Source: Seonamhaeicola sediminis (lineage in GTDB: Bacteria; Bacteroidota; Bacteroidia; Flavobacteriales; Flavobacteriaceae). From it: a stretch of DNA of 64,000 nt. The notes under the pieces were generated by a model, which ran no database searches, was not told the DNA's origin, and saw only the letters and a list, made by a program, of their open reading frames with translations. Location: NCBI RefSeq assembly GCF_004358095.2, contig NZ_SMZJ02000001.1:372001-436000 (forward strand), in the 5' to 3' direction. Below are positions 27,304-38,045 of this stretch, in pieces (position 1 is the stretch's first letter; the number at the start of each line of letters is the position of its first letter). The position numbers and the translations under genes are program-made.

Positions 27304-30300
27304 TTATTTATTCAGATTTAAATCAATATTTTTTAAGACTTCAATTTTTACCGGACCCAATAAACCCGAAGGAAATAAGGTGTCATTGGCTTTATAAAAA
27401 GTATATGCAGCAAATGTTGTTCTCGGACCTTCTGGCATCGGTAGGTTTTTTCTAAACCATTCTGGCATAGTATCATCTATTCTTCTGTCTCTTAATTCAT
27501 AACCCGTTTGGTTTGGGAGTTTTTCATCACCAATAAGACGGTTTCCCCATTGATTGGTTAGTTCTATAATTAATTCATTGTTACCAGCTTTTAAGTGCTT
27601 TGTTATATCGACGACAAAAGGTTCTATCCATTTGACTCCTAAATCAGCTCCATTCAGAGTTACCTTTGCTACGACATGTACCTGACCTAAGTTGAGTGTA
27701 TATGTTTTATCTTCACTTATAAAATCATCATTTACAGTAAACGTTTTTTTATAAATAGCCGTTCCTGAATAGTGCTTGATTTGTTCCAATGGGTGGGTAC
27801 GCCAATCAAATAAACTATCTATTTTCAAACGCGTTTCATAACCATCTTCTTTTCTGAAAGAAAGGTTCCATGTTCCATCAATTACAAATGGAGGGTCAAT
27901 ATCCGTTATTTTTAATGTTTTTTGTTTTTTCCCTTTTTCAGTGTATTCCAAAGTCTGATTTTTATCAACAATCGCTTTTATATTTTTTAAACCATTGTTG
28001 TAAACAAATAATGGATACGCATCTTTTTTATCTGGATTGTACTCTATTAATGGATTATTGTTAGAAGCTTGTCTAAATACCATAAATGCAGATTCCTGAG
28101 GCTCTAAATAAATAGGCACGATGGTTCTGCCATTTTCGTGTTTATACTCAGCAATTTTAACAATTTTTCCAGTAGAAGGATACCAAATTTCAGGCACTTT
28201 GCCATCAACTAGAAAGCTACTATGAAATAATTTTCCTTTTTTCTTATGCTCGTTGTATATAAAATATATATCTGTTTTATTTTTTCGCCTGTGATTGAAT
28301 TTAAAATCAGGTATACCTTCAACAATTACATCTTTTTGAATATTGTGTTTTCTGAATATATTATCCCACTGAAATGTATCGTAGCAGTTAGGAAGTTGCC
28401 AAGTCTGGCGAACCAGTGCTTCAAATTCTAAAACTTCATCTTTAGTATTAAGGTAGCCCGCAATTTGGCTTGGTTTTTTACCAATAATTATAACGCCCTG
28501 TTTGGCTAATTTGGTGATACTACGTAACGTTTCTAAAGTCATTACTTCCTGTTTTGGCAAAACTAATGCCTTATACTCTATACCCTCAGGTGTTTTTAGT
28601 TTACCTTCAACAGCCGACAAACGATTTTGAATGACATCTGCATTTACGCAATCATAGCTAAAACCTTTAGGAACTAAGTTTTTGTTATATTTTACTTGTA
28701 TTGGTGCGGTTTCTCCTGTAAACACAAGAAAATCTCTAACTGGGATACCCTGTCTTAACATATACTGTCCACGTGATAAATATTTGAACCATGCTTTACC
28801 TGCATTATTCCACCAGGTTTGTGTACGGTCTATATGTGTGCCAATAAGATGCATTGACATTCCCGGTTTTACGTGCGTATTGGACTGATGTGTAAATCGA
28901 TGGAAAATAAACTGGTTAAAACCTTTAGACCAATTATAATCACCAATTGTTTTTATTAGGGCTGGATGAACACTCCAATTATAATCTGTACTCGTAAACG
29001 ACTCAGAAGCAATTATATTTTTTCCGTAAATATGAGCTGTTGAAATTGCGGCTTGTGTAAAATCCCAGGGTCTTCCAACCCAAAATTCGCCCATTGCAAC
29101 ATCGGCATTTCTTGCTACATCCATATCATTGGTAAAACCGTTTGGGCCATAAGGTTCTATGTATGAAATGAGGCCATCTTTATGACAAAGTTCCGTAAAA
29201 TAGTCGTAGTAATTTTTTACCATCGTTTCATTTAATAGCTTGCGCATATCCCAAAATACAGCATCTATGTCAACCCCGCTTTCAACAAACTTACCTGCAT
29301 ATACTGGGAGAAAGGGTATTATATCATACTCATAAGTTTGTCTAAAAATACTATCGAGATTATTTGTCCAGTTTTGCGGTCCTACCTCATAACTATCTAT
29401 TTCTGCATATTGTGTGGCATTTGGAGCAACTGCCTTTGCTTGTTCCGTTACCTTACCTACGTAAGCATCGTAATGCACTTTCAAAGCGGCTTTACTAAGT
29501 TTATCAACTTCAAGACCAGTACCTTTTTTTGATGCTGGTACATTTGTTGCTCCCGAAGCGGTAAAACCGAATCTTAAGATAGTCCACTTCCCGTTTGGTA
29601 AATTGGTGGTAAGACGTCCGTTTTTATCTACTTTTTTAGTGAGGTTAATCATTTTTTGTTTATCAATAACCATAGAGGGGTCTGCCTTACCTGAGTTACC
29701 ATGTAATCTTCTGTACGATTTTAAACCAATCATATTATCTGGACAATCTGTTGAGAGGAGATTTATATTATAAATACCTAATGGCTTATCTACTTCAATT
29801 CTAAAAAATCTTGAAGTTATAGGTTTTATTCGACTGTGTATATGTCCTTCGTGTTTCCCTATTCTTGCTAATTTTGATGTATAAACTGCAGTAAAATGTT
29901 CACCATCATCTGATTTTAAAAGTCGAATATTTACCTTGTATTGATTTGCTAATAACTCTAAGGTTCTAATAGTAAAAGGCTTTTTAAAATCATATTGTAT
30001 CCAGGCTTTTTCACTATTTGTAGGGTTAAGATTGCTAAACTTGTCAATGTGTTTATCCGTAGCAATTTCGATATTAAAATTGGGGTCTGATGCAGTTATG
30101 GATGGTAAAACGGTAGCATCTTCGTACTCAGATGCCATAGTTGGATAAGCTAATACAGCAATTTCCTCGTAATAACCATGGCGTGAAGGTGGTTTTGGTA
30201 ATTGTATGTTTATGTTGTTCCCGCCTTCAATAATTTTTTCACTATGAACAACAATTTTCATTGCTTGTTCTGGTTTAACCCATGGCCCACCACTTGCAGT

Positions 30301-30672
30301 CCATCCATCAGAATTATGAATTCCAAAACTCAGGCCTAATCGTTCACATTCTTTCGCAGCGTGAGCAAGTATTTCTCTATGTTTTTCAGAGTTAAACTCA
30401 ACATCACCTTTTGGTAGCCCATAGGTGACATTAAAAACAAGGATACCGCCTATGCCAACCTCTGCAATTGCTTCAAGGTCCTTGGTAAACCCCTCCTTAG
30501 TCATGTTTTGATTCATAATAAAATACCAAGTCTTGGGCTTGTATTCATCTGTAGGATTTTTAAAAATTTCTTCAGATAAGTGATAAGCCTTTACTTCTTC
30601 TTTACAAGAATTTAACCCATACATCAAAAGCGTAAAGAATAAAAAGAATATTATTTTATTGTTTATTTTCAT
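27304..30672 (-). CDS. GH106-type alpha-L-rhamnosidase, lipoprotein
   Basis: About 1,122 residues. I use the ATG at 30672 (MKINNKIIFFLFFTLLMYGLNSC, a lipoprotein signal) rather than the TTG at 30687. GH106 blocks in order: MTKEGFTKDLEAIAEVGIGG, EIDSYEVGPQNWTNNLDSIF (about 424), YIEPYGPNG (about 507), ASESFTS (about 557), and the C-terminal beta-sandwich LGVKWIEPFVVDITKHLKAG. It is closest in layout to the copy at 2395-5670. It should release alpha-L-rhamnose at the membrane. It follows the isomerase gene by 136 bp containing a hairpin, so it may be expressed partly on its own. Confidence 0.9.
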   Translation of the reverse strand: MKINNKIIFFLFFTLLMYGLNSCKEEVKAYHLSEEIFKNPTDEYKPKTWYFIMNQNMTKEGFTKDLEAIAEVGIGGILVFNVTYGLPKGDVEFNSEKHREILAHAAKECERLGLSFGIHNSDGWTASGGPWVKPEQAMKIVVHSEKIIEGGNNINIQLPKPPSRHGYYEEIAVLAYPTMASEYEDATVLPSITASDPNFNIEIATDKHIDKFSNLNPTNSEKAWIQYDFKKPFTIRTLELLANQYKVNIRLLKSDDGEHFTAVYTSKLARIGKHEGHIHSRIKPITSRFFRIEVDKPLGIYNINLLSTDCPDNMIGLKSYRRLHGNSGKADPSMVIDKQKMINLTKKVDKNGRLTTNLPNGKWTILRFGFTASGATNVPASKKGTGLEVDKLSKAALKVHYDAYVGKVTEQAKAVAPNATQYAEIDSYEVGPQNWTNNLDSIFRQTYEYDIIPFLPVYAGKFVESGVDIDAVFWDMRKLLNETMVKNYYDYFTELCHKDGLISYIEPYGPNGFTNDMDVARNADVAMGEFWVGRPWDFTQAAISTAHIYGKNIIASESFTSTDYNWSVHPALIKTIGDYNWSKGFNQFIFHRFTHQSNTHVKPGMSMHLIGTHIDRTQTWWNNAGKAWFKYLSRGQYMLRQGIPVRDFLVFTGETAPIQVKYNKNLVPKGFSYDCVNADVIQNRLSAVEGKLKTPEGIEYKALVLPKQEVMTLETLRSITKLAKQGVIIIGKKPSQIAGYLNTKDEVLEFEALVRQTWQLPNCYDTFQWDNIFRKHNIQKDVIVEGIPDFKFNHRRKNKTDIYFIYNEHKKKGKLFHSSFLVDGKVPEIWYPSTGKIVKIAEYKHENGRTIVPIYLEPQESAFMVFRQASNNNPLIEYNPDKKDAYPLFVYNNGLKNIKAIVDKNQTLEYTEKGKKQKTLKITDIDPPFVIDGTWNLSFRKEDGYETRLKIDSLFDWRTHPLEQIKHYSGTAIYKKTFTVNDDFISEDKTYTLNLGQVHVVAKVTLNGADLGVKWIEPFVVDITKHLKAGNNELIIELTNQWGNRLIGDEKLPNQTGYELRDRRIDDTMPEWFRKNLPMPEGPRTTFAAYTFYKANDTLFPSGLLGPVKIEVLKNIDLNLNK

Positions 30673-30757
30673 TATGTTTTTAGACAAGTTTAAATATGAG
30701 TTTGTTGACTTGTTGCTCAGGCCTAATTATGTTCAATATGTAACATGTCAAAGTTGA

Positions 30758-30796
30758 AGTCTCAGTTTTGATGATTTTTAACCTAAAACCGAGACT
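30758..30796 (-). terminator. Hairpin between isomerase and GH106 genes
   Basis: Arms AGTCTCAGTTTT (30758-30769) and AAAACCGAGACT (30785-30796) can form a 12-bp stem with one G-T pair. It lies 12 bp after the isomerase stop. The T-rich tract following it is weak, so it may only attenuate transcription or stabilise the transcript end. Confidence 0.4.
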
Positions 30797-30808
30797 ATTT
30801 TTAAAATT

Positions 30809-32218
30809 CTAACAAATCCTAACTACTCTTAAGTTCAATAAACTCCCTAATTTCTCAATTTTATTAGCAATATGCCCTACTCCAATTGCACAATGATGTG
30901 ATGGTCCTTGCTTAGACCATTCGTTCATAAAAGCACGTGCACCAATAGAAAAACGATAACGGCTGTTAGTATTACCAATATGAAGCACTGGTCCTTCAAC
31001 CGATTCGCCTTCTGCAACTAATAAAAACACATCGTCTTTACCTTCAACCACAGAAAGCAAGGTAACTGGACCATGTTGCACCGTCATTTGAATAGACAAC
31101 CCTTTTCCTGGTTTACCATGATACACAGGTAGCGGCACTAGCTGCACTCTACCTTCTGCAATGGCAAAATGCGCTGGACCGTCATGACCAAGCATCACGA
31201 TATCATCATTGAAATCCATAGCGTAAAACTCAGAGAACGACCCACCAACACCAAAAGCATCCATAATCTTCATAGCTTGGGCATTTTTCACTTCGTACTC
31301 GCCTGCTACTGGTATATTTTTACCCGTTAATAAGGTATTTCCTGCAATAACAGAGGTCACAATATTTTCATATTCGTTAGCTGTTTCGCCTTCATAATAA
31401 TACGCCATAGACCCTAAATTGTGGTTTTCAACCAATTTATCTAAAGCTATGGAAGTTTTTGCGGCTCTTACCAACTCGGGTTGTTCGCAGGCATCAATTA
31501 CGTCGAAGGCGTTTCTAAATTCAGTGATTTTCGATTCTATTTCTTGCTCTGTGACTGCATCACGGTATTTTTTAACTTCACACATTTCAACAATTTCGAT
31601 GTGTGTGCCAAATGCCGAGGCTTGTTTGGTTAAATCTGAATATACATCCAACATACCGCAATAATAATGACCTAAAACGCCAAGTCTGTTACTACGCATT
31701 ACAGCAGCAACTTTAGCGGCATCAATCCAGTCTTGGATATCATCCCAAACGGCTTGTTCATCTAAATAACCGGTTACAAACTCATAATCAATTCCTGAAC
31801 GATTGAGTACATTAGCAAATTCAGGTACCGAACAGGCTTGACAATGTGCCAACCATTCCCCTGTCATTTTACCTCTATCACCCAGTTTATTGAATCTTTC
31901 ATAATCTATGGCCGCTACAGGTTGGATATTTAAAATTATTACAGGGCATTTCACTTTTTGCACCACAGGTAATATTGTAGATGACAAAGCATAAGTAGAT
32001 ACATATAAAAATAATATATCCACATCTTCGGTTTTTAAAACTTGTGCTTTCTCACGGGCTACCACAGGCGAATCTACCAAACCTACATTTACAACTTCGG
32101 CACCAAAACCTTCCATTTTATCGGCTATTTGCTGCTGATAGCCTTCTAATCGTTCTAATAAACCTTCAAACTGAGGCCAATACGTATCTAAACCGATACC
32201 AAATAATCCTACTTTCAT
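30809..32218 (-). CDS. Sugar isomerase of the L-fucose/L-arabinose isomerase superfamily
   Basis: 469 residues, starting at ATG 32218, with no signal peptide, so it is cytoplasmic, unlike its neighbours. The start MKVGLFGIGLDTYWPQFEG and the core blocks DVDILFLYVSTYALSS, GVLGHYYCGMLDVYSDL, YYEGETANEYENI, LGHDGPAHFAIAEG and HHCAIGVGHIANKIEKLG fit the arabinose/fucose isomerase-like group. It would convert an aldose released by the PUL enzymes to its ketose. Rhamnose, fucose, arabinose and xylose cannot be told apart from sequence alone; context favours a sugar of the target glycan. It starts 10 bp after the GH78 stop. A decayed second copy of its 3' end is at 27066-27163. Confidence 0.78.
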   Translation of the reverse strand: MKVGLFGIGLDTYWPQFEGLLERLEGYQQQIADKMEGFGAEVVNVGLVDSPVVAREKAQVLKTEDVDILFLYVSTYALSSTILPVVQKVKCPVIILNIQPVAAIDYERFNKLGDRGKMTGEWLAHCQACSVPEFANVLNRSGIDYEFVTGYLDEQAVWDDIQDWIDAAKVAAVMRSNRLGVLGHYYCGMLDVYSDLTKQASAFGTHIEIVEMCEVKKYRDAVTEQEIESKITEFRNAFDVIDACEQPELVRAAKTSIALDKLVENHNLGSMAYYYEGETANEYENIVTSVIAGNTLLTGKNIPVAGEYEVKNAQAMKIMDAFGVGGSFSEFYAMDFNDDIVMLGHDGPAHFAIAEGRVQLVPLPVYHGKPGKGLSIQMTVQHGPVTLLSVVEGKDDVFLLVAEGESVEGPVLHIGNTNSRYRFSIGARAFMNEWSKQGPSHHCAIGVGHIANKIEKLGSLLNLRVVRIC

Positions 32219-32228
32219 CTACTATTAT

Positions 32229-35200
32229 TTATTTAAAAATTTTAATTTCTTTAATTGAGGGGGCTTTATCTGCTTCTTCAATAAATACCCTACACTTATT
32301 AGAAGTTACCGCATCAAAAACGTGCTCTTTATTTGCGCCACATTTAGAGCCGTTAGCCAAAATAACCCATTCATCATTTTGAAAATACTCAATGGTATAT
32401 TTTGAAATATTCTGTCCGTATTCATCAATAACTACTTTATTAAATGTTTGAGGCTTTACCCATTCTACCTCTAAATACTGATTCGTGTTACCATTGGCGA
32501 GCCATCTAGTTTCTTCATTGTCATCATTAGCCTTGAAGGCTTCAAATCCTGGTAATTTTTCTGTTTCAATAAACATGGATGACGCATTCATTCTTCCAAT
32601 TAATGCTAAATTGCTTGGTGCATGTATTGGGTCTGGAAATTTTGTTTTTGGTAAGGCATTCACTTTAAAATCATAAATACCCGACGATACATTGTATATG
32701 ATGTAATTGCCAACCGCTTTATTTATTTCTGAACCGATATATTCAACACCTTCAGATGTTTCAGCTAATTGTTCCGCTTCGTAAATATCATTTTTATCAT
32801 TTGCTGGTAAATACACCTTAGCCGAAGTGTTTACTGGAATTTCAATATAAAACGAAGCTCTGTTATCCTGTGTTTCCCAATTCACGACCACATTGCCATA
32901 CATGGATTTGTATTCGGTATTGGCGAATTTTAAATCGCCTACAACTGCAGGTTTAATCAACATCTCCTGCATACCCGGTTGCTCCGGATTGGGACGAATA
33001 CCGCCAAATCCTTTTATAAAATAGCCTCCAATACCGGTGTAACAGGTGTGTATTTGACTATTACCAACAGCAGACCAACGCTCTGGCCATGTGGTATGCC
33101 CCTGCTCTAAAAAGTAGCCATAACTTGGGTGATGTTTGTCTTTTAACAACTCGTAAACTAAATCCATACGTTCGCCTGATTCAATAAAATAGCGCGTGTA
33201 AAGCGCCTGCCCAGAACTCCCTGTATCGTAATACGGAAAATCATATAACACATTGTTTTCCAATTGGGAGGTTACTTTTTCTCTCTCTGTTTCTGGAGTC
33301 ACACCTGTTAACAATGCAAATGCTTGATTCACCTGAATACCATCTAAATACTTTCCAGAATCTGCATTATATGACAACGCATGTGTTGCTTTTTGTTGCA
33401 CTTCTAATCGCTTCGCATATTCCTTTTCATCGTCCGTTTTACTCAAAGCCTTAGCCACACCCTTAGCACATTGTAACATATAAGCATATAGGCAATTATT
33501 GAAGTGAGCTGCTCCCGGAGAATTACTGCTATCCCAAAAATTACCACGTGGCGTACACCAATCGCCTAATCCAGGCATTTCTCGTTTACCGCGCTCACCA
33601 ATTTTTAGAGCCCCTCCTTGACTAAAATTAGAATTCTCATATAACCAATTCATCCATTTTTGCATGGATTCGTAATTGTCTTCCAGCACCTTTTTATCAC
33701 CTAACATGCGGTAGGTTTCCCAAACGGTTAATGGACTGTTAGCCTTCCACATTAAAAATGGGCGGTCTTCTTCATTTAATACGGCTCTTACTTGTCCGTC
33801 AAGAAGTTGCGCATCTCTGGTGTATTGAAGGTACTGATCCATGTAAGCGCCACTTTCAAAATTAGGTAATGCATCTCCGTACATAGCAGCAACCGTTACT
33901 TCTCCCCAACCGCGACGCTCACGATGCGGACAATCAACCAAAATACCATCCATAGTATTGGCCAAATAGGTATCAAGATTTACTTTGTAAATTCTGTTTA
34001 ATAAAGAATCTGAAGATTTAAATTGACTAATTTGTTTTCTATCATTGGTTACCACATACCCTTTAACATCATACACTCTTGGTTCATACTTTAAACCATA
34101 TACGGTTATATAACGACCTCCAGCTACATTAAAACGATTGGTAAATGTGCCTTTTCCTGACTTCCCAAAAATGTATTTACTTTTTTGTTTCCAATTCATC
34201 ACCACTTCTTTTTGGTCGCTTATTTCAAAAAGCACCGAGTCGCCTTCCACTCCATTTTGTAACTTCATTTCGAAGAAGCCTGTATAGTTGCGTCCCATGT
34301 CTATACGGTAAGTGTCATCTCTATTATTTCGGATAGCCTTAGCCCTAAATTCTTCAAATTTTACCTGAGGCTCCACCATTTGCGCACTTAATTTGGCTTT
34401 TATGGGTTCGTATAAAGACCGCAAACTTCTATCTTTATTACTATTTAAAGCAAAACTAATGTTATTACCTTTGGGAATGTTTTTGTTGAGTTCTTCATGA
34501 TTGTAAACTGTGGCATTTATCCAATCGCTATCGTCATAATCGGCATTACACCAATCGTCTTCCCTTTTTCTATCGTCAATAGTTTCGCCACCAAATCGTA
34601 GAATATCCCAATCGCCATAATATTCGGAATGACTTTTTTTGGTTTTCCAAGAGGTATCAGTTTTCAAAGTGATATGCTCATCGCCAACAACAATTTCTGC
34701 CTGTGCTTTAAACACAAATGGAATATTTCGGTACTCTCTAATACGGCGCCATCGAGACCAACCCGCGGCATGCCAAATGGCTATCACATTATCACCTTTC
34801 TTCAATTTATCAGCAACATCATAAGTGAGGTAAGGAATCCGTTTTTTCATGTATGAAGACACTGGGTTCAATACATTTTCTGTAATTTTTTCACCATTTA
34901 CATATAATTCGTGATAGCCAAAAGAGCCAACAAAAACGAAAGCCGAAGACGGATTTTCTTTTAATTCAAAATTCTTTCTGTACCAGTTATGGTCTGTCTT
35001 TTTTTGATCGGGCTTCAAAATCCAATCGCCTTTCCAATCAGATTGGTTTAATAAGCCCATTGAAAATTTGGCTGGTGTACTCCAGTTTGAAACTAATTCA
35101 TCTTTATCCCAAATTTTCACCTTCCAGAAATACTGTTTAGCCGATTCTAATGTTTTTCCTTGATAGTTGACATTTACCGATTGGTTAGTTTCAATTTTAT

Positions 35201-35477
35201 CAGAATCCCAAACATCGCCATTATTGCTTTCCAAATTTTCTAAACTACTTGCAACCAATATTTGGTATGCGGTTTGTTTTTGACCTCTAGTTATGGTATC
35301 TCCAACCAATTTCCAACTAAATCTTGGGCTTGTATTATCAATACCTAAAGGGTTCGATTTATAGTCACATTTCAGCTCCGTAACCTTTACTTCGGAAGGT
35401 TTAGTAATACAACTGCTAAACAGATTAATAACCAATACAATGATTAAATATGTTCCAAAATTTCTTAGATGCTTCAT
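32229..35477 (-). CDS. GH78 alpha-L-rhamnosidase with C-terminal discoidin-like domain, lipoprotein
   Basis: About 1,082 residues. The frame extends to 35555, overlapping the upstream gene, but the ATG at 35477 begins a lipoprotein signal (MKHLRNFGTYLIIVLVINLFSSC). GH78 domains: N-terminal Fn3-like part (SNPLGIDNTSPRFSWKL), sugar-binding domain (YHELYVNGEKITENVLNPV), the barrel, and a beta-sandwich. Residues about 960-1080 look like an F5/8 type C (discoidin) carbohydrate-binding domain. The active-site block is VDCPHRERRGWGEVTVAAMYGD (abridged form DCPHRERRGWGEV, near 511), in which the last Asp of the usual GWTGD is missing. Its paralogue at 38046-41312 shares this change and the whole layout. 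Confidence 0.88.
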   Translation of the reverse strand: MKHLRNFGTYLIIVLVINLFSSCITKPSEVKVTELKCDYKSNPLGIDNTSPRFSWKLVGDTITRGQKQTAYQILVASSLENLESNNGDVWDSDKIETNQSVNVNYQGKTLESAKQYFWKVKIWDKDELVSNWSTPAKFSMGLLNQSDWKGDWILKPDQKKTDHNWYRKNFELKENPSSAFVFVGSFGYHELYVNGEKITENVLNPVSSYMKKRIPYLTYDVADKLKKGDNVIAIWHAAGWSRWRRIREYRNIPFVFKAQAEIVVGDEHITLKTDTSWKTKKSHSEYYGDWDILRFGGETIDDRKREDDWCNADYDDSDWINATVYNHEELNKNIPKGNNISFALNSNKDRSLRSLYEPIKAKLSAQMVEPQVKFEEFRAKAIRNNRDDTYRIDMGRNYTGFFEMKLQNGVEGDSVLFEISDQKEVVMNWKQKSKYIFGKSGKGTFTNRFNVAGGRYITVYGLKYEPRVYDVKGYVVTNDRKQISQFKSSDSLLNRIYKVNLDTYLANTMDGILVDCPHRERRGWGEVTVAAMYGDALPNFESGAYMDQYLQYTRDAQLLDGQVRAVLNEEDRPFLMWKANSPLTVWETYRMLGDKKVLEDNYESMQKWMNWLYENSNFSQGGALKIGERGKREMPGLGDWCTPRGNFWDSSNSPGAAHFNNCLYAYMLQCAKGVAKALSKTDDEKEYAKRLEVQQKATHALSYNADSGKYLDGIQVNQAFALLTGVTPETEREKVTSQLENNVLYDFPYYDTGSSGQALYTRYFIESGERMDLVYELLKDKHHPSYGYFLEQGHTTWPERWSAVGNSQIHTCYTGIGGYFIKGFGGIRPNPEQPGMQEMLIKPAVVGDLKFANTEYKSMYGNVVVNWETQDNRASFYIEIPVNTSAKVYLPANDKNDIYEAEQLAETSEGVEYIGSEINKAVGNYIIYNVSSGIYDFKVNALPKTKFPDPIHAPSNLALIGRMNASSMFIETEKLPGFEAFKANDDNEETRWLANGNTNQYLEVEWVKPQTFNKVVIDEYGQNISKYTIEYFQNDEWVILANGSKCGANKEHVFDAVTSNKCRVFIEEADKAPSIKEIKIFK

Positions 35478-35493
35478 TTTAAAACTTTGTTTT

Positions 35494-38019
35494 TTACTTT
35501 GAATTTGATATTCGTATGATGTGTTTACCTGATGATACATTAAATACATTTGCATGCACTGATGTATTATTTAATGTGATTTTTTGTTTTTGATAATGCG
35601 GTAGCTGAACAATCCCTTCAGAGTTCTCAGGTACTGTAATCGTCCAAATAGTTTCTTCACCCTCTTTTTTCCATGAACTTTCTATAATACCCTGTGGTGA
35701 TTTATGGGTTACTTCTACCCAATTTAGACCTTCAAGGAATGTTGGCTGTAAATAGAACTTTTTAAATCCAGGATAGTCCTCATTAGGTCTTATGCCTCCT
35801 AAACTTTCATGAAACGACGCAGCAAACCCACTTTGCATGGGGTGATTGAACGAGTTACGGTAATAGCGTTTCTTTTTATCCCAATTTGCTAAATGTTCTG
35901 GCCATACCGTTAAATCATGCTCTTCGGTCATGAAACCTAAACTAGGATAATCGGTAATACTCCATAAGTGCTTTGTAACCGCCTCATGTCCGTAATCATT
36001 CAGCACCGTGTATAAAGGACGGTGCCCAAAAATACCGGTACTGTAATGCCCTTTTTTAGCTTTCATGATAAGGTTTGCCAAATCATCAGCAACCATCTCC
36101 TCTAAACCTTCAGGAACCAAACCGGAATACAACGCAAAGGCATTACCTGTTTGGGAACCATAGGACTTCGTTTTTGCATTAAAAAAATTCTGATTAAAAG
36201 CCTCCTTAACCAATTTGGCTTTATCAGCATAATTACTCGCAGCTTCCTTTTTATTGAGCACCAATGCCATTTTTTCCATAGCTACTAAAGACTGATAATA
36301 CAACGCCGTTGACGTTAATGCGGGTGGCGTATCCATTTCTGGATTACCTCCAGGAGGACACCAATCTCCAAAACCACCATTAATAATACCATCTACTTGT
36401 ACCTTTTCATCTAGGTAATCCATCCATCCTTCCATCATATCCCAAGCGCCTTCAATTATGGCGGTATCACCATAATACACATACGAAAACCATGGCACCA
36501 TAATAGTGGCGGCTCCCCAATCTGGTCGCGCTTGTAAACAAAGTCGTTTTCCAACAGAAATATTGGAGGGCGTGCGTGCATCATAAGGAAAAGGGTCTTT
36601 AAAATGTGCTTTAGAAACTCCTAAAACTGTTTCCATATCTGAAGATGTTTTTTGCCACAAACGTTTTAAATCAAAATTAAAACTAGCGGCTTCAGCTACC
36701 ACATAAGCATCACCCATCCACGCACAACGTTCGCGGTGCGGACAATCACTCAACAAGCCTTGAATATTATCTTCGATAGTCCACATAGACACCTCATAAA
36801 ACTTATTTATGAGTGGGTCTGAACATTTAAAGGTCCCTATTCTTTCTGCATCTGTGCGCACCAACCAACCTGTAAATTGACTTAAATCTGGTTCTTTACT
36901 CAACCCTTCAATTTGAACATATCGAAAGGCATGATAGGTAAAACGCGGCTCCCAAGTTTCAACACCATCGCCTTTACAGATGTACACATCGGTTTGGGTA
37001 TTTCCCGTAACGTGAATACCCGTAGAGGCTGGGTCTATATTTTGTTTATTGGGCATGAGGTGTTCGGCAAAACGCATTTTTACAACAGTACCTTCTTTTT
37101 CTTTTACAGAAATGGCTAACCAACCCGTCATGTTTTGACCCATATCTAATATCCAACCGTTTTCTGCAGGCCATAGGGCAATAGGATGCACTGGTCTAAT
37201 TTTCCGCATAGGTTCCAATTCTTGCTCTAATAAATTATTTGTGGGCGCTTCCAATAATTCTGCCGTTTCCCATGAAGTATCATCAAAACTAAAGCTACTC
37301 CAATCGCTTAGTTCTTGACGTGCATCATAAGTTTCACCTAAATAGATATTATCAAAAAGGATTGGACTGTTATTTGCTTTCCAACTTTCATCGGTTACTA
37401 TCTGCTCCTTGGTTCCATCTTTGTAAACTATATTAACTACCAACATTGCTCGAGGTTTCCCGTATGAAAGTCCCGGAGAAAATGCCATATTCTGCCCATA
37501 AAAACCATTACCTAATATTACCCCAAGACTATTGTTTTCATTTAGAAGTTCTGTGACGTCGTGAAGCACATAAAAAGCACGTTTATCATAGGATGTCTGC
37601 GCAGGGTCCAGCACGTGGTCACCTACTTTTTGTCCGTTTAAATAGAGTTCATACAATCCCAGACCGCAGACTGCTATTTGCGCCGATGCAATATCTTTTG
37701 ATATTGAAAACGATTTTCTCAAAAGCATGGAAGGATGGGTTTTGCGTCGGGTTACTTTCAAGTCTTCTTCCGTTGGCTCCCAAGTATTAATATTCATGGG
37801 TGGTTGGTTGCGAACCAAATCTCTAGCTGCCCATTTTTCGGGACGGTTATCTTTAGTATAACCAATCCATTTTGCATTATCCCACTGTATTGAAGGAGAT
37901 ATATCTTCACTTAAGGCAATCTCAGAATCTTTTTTGTTTGATTGCTGACAACCACTTAAAAAAAAGTATATTGCTCCTAAGACTATTAATAAAATTGAAT
38001 TTTTCTTTATAAATCTCAT
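35494..38019 (-). CDS. GH78 alpha-L-rhamnosidase, lipoprotein
   Basis: 841 residues with lipoprotein signal MRFIKKNSILLIVLGAIYFF ending in a LSGC lipobox. GH78 blocks: YELYLNGQKVGDHVLDPAQT in the N-terminal domain, a Bac_rhamnosid-like middle (DMGQNMTGWLAI), SDCPHRERCAWMGD near residue 423 with all three acidic residues present, GGFGDWCPPGGN and the final beta-sandwich. It should remove alpha-L-rhamnose. It sits between two mutually paralogous GH78 genes but is not the same subtype: it has no discoidin domain and keeps the WxGD motif. Gaps of 16 and 26 bp on either side indicate cotranscription. Confidence 0.9.
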   Translation of the reverse strand: MRFIKKNSILLIVLGAIYFFLSGCQQSNKKDSEIALSEDISPSIQWDNAKWIGYTKDNRPEKWAARDLVRNQPPMNINTWEPTEEDLKVTRRKTHPSMLLRKSFSISKDIASAQIAVCGLGLYELYLNGQKVGDHVLDPAQTSYDKRAFYVLHDVTELLNENNSLGVILGNGFYGQNMAFSPGLSYGKPRAMLVVNIVYKDGTKEQIVTDESWKANNSPILFDNIYLGETYDARQELSDWSSFSFDDTSWETAELLEAPTNNLLEQELEPMRKIRPVHPIALWPAENGWILDMGQNMTGWLAISVKEKEGTVVKMRFAEHLMPNKQNIDPASTGIHVTGNTQTDVYICKGDGVETWEPRFTYHAFRYVQIEGLSKEPDLSQFTGWLVRTDAERIGTFKCSDPLINKFYEVSMWTIEDNIQGLLSDCPHRERCAWMGDAYVVAEAASFNFDLKRLWQKTSSDMETVLGVSKAHFKDPFPYDARTPSNISVGKRLCLQARPDWGAATIMVPWFSYVYYGDTAIIEGAWDMMEGWMDYLDEKVQVDGIINGGFGDWCPPGGNPEMDTPPALTSTALYYQSLVAMEKMALVLNKKEAASNYADKAKLVKEAFNQNFFNAKTKSYGSQTGNAFALYSGLVPEGLEEMVADDLANLIMKAKKGHYSTGIFGHRPLYTVLNDYGHEAVTKHLWSITDYPSLGFMTEEHDLTVWPEHLANWDKKKRYYRNSFNHPMQSGFAASFHESLGGIRPNEDYPGFKKFYLQPTFLEGLNWVEVTHKSPQGIIESSWKKEGEETIWTITVPENSEGIVQLPHYQKQKITLNNTSVHANVFNVSSGKHIIRISNSK

Positions 38020-38045
38020 AGTATTTATATCAATTTTGAATTATT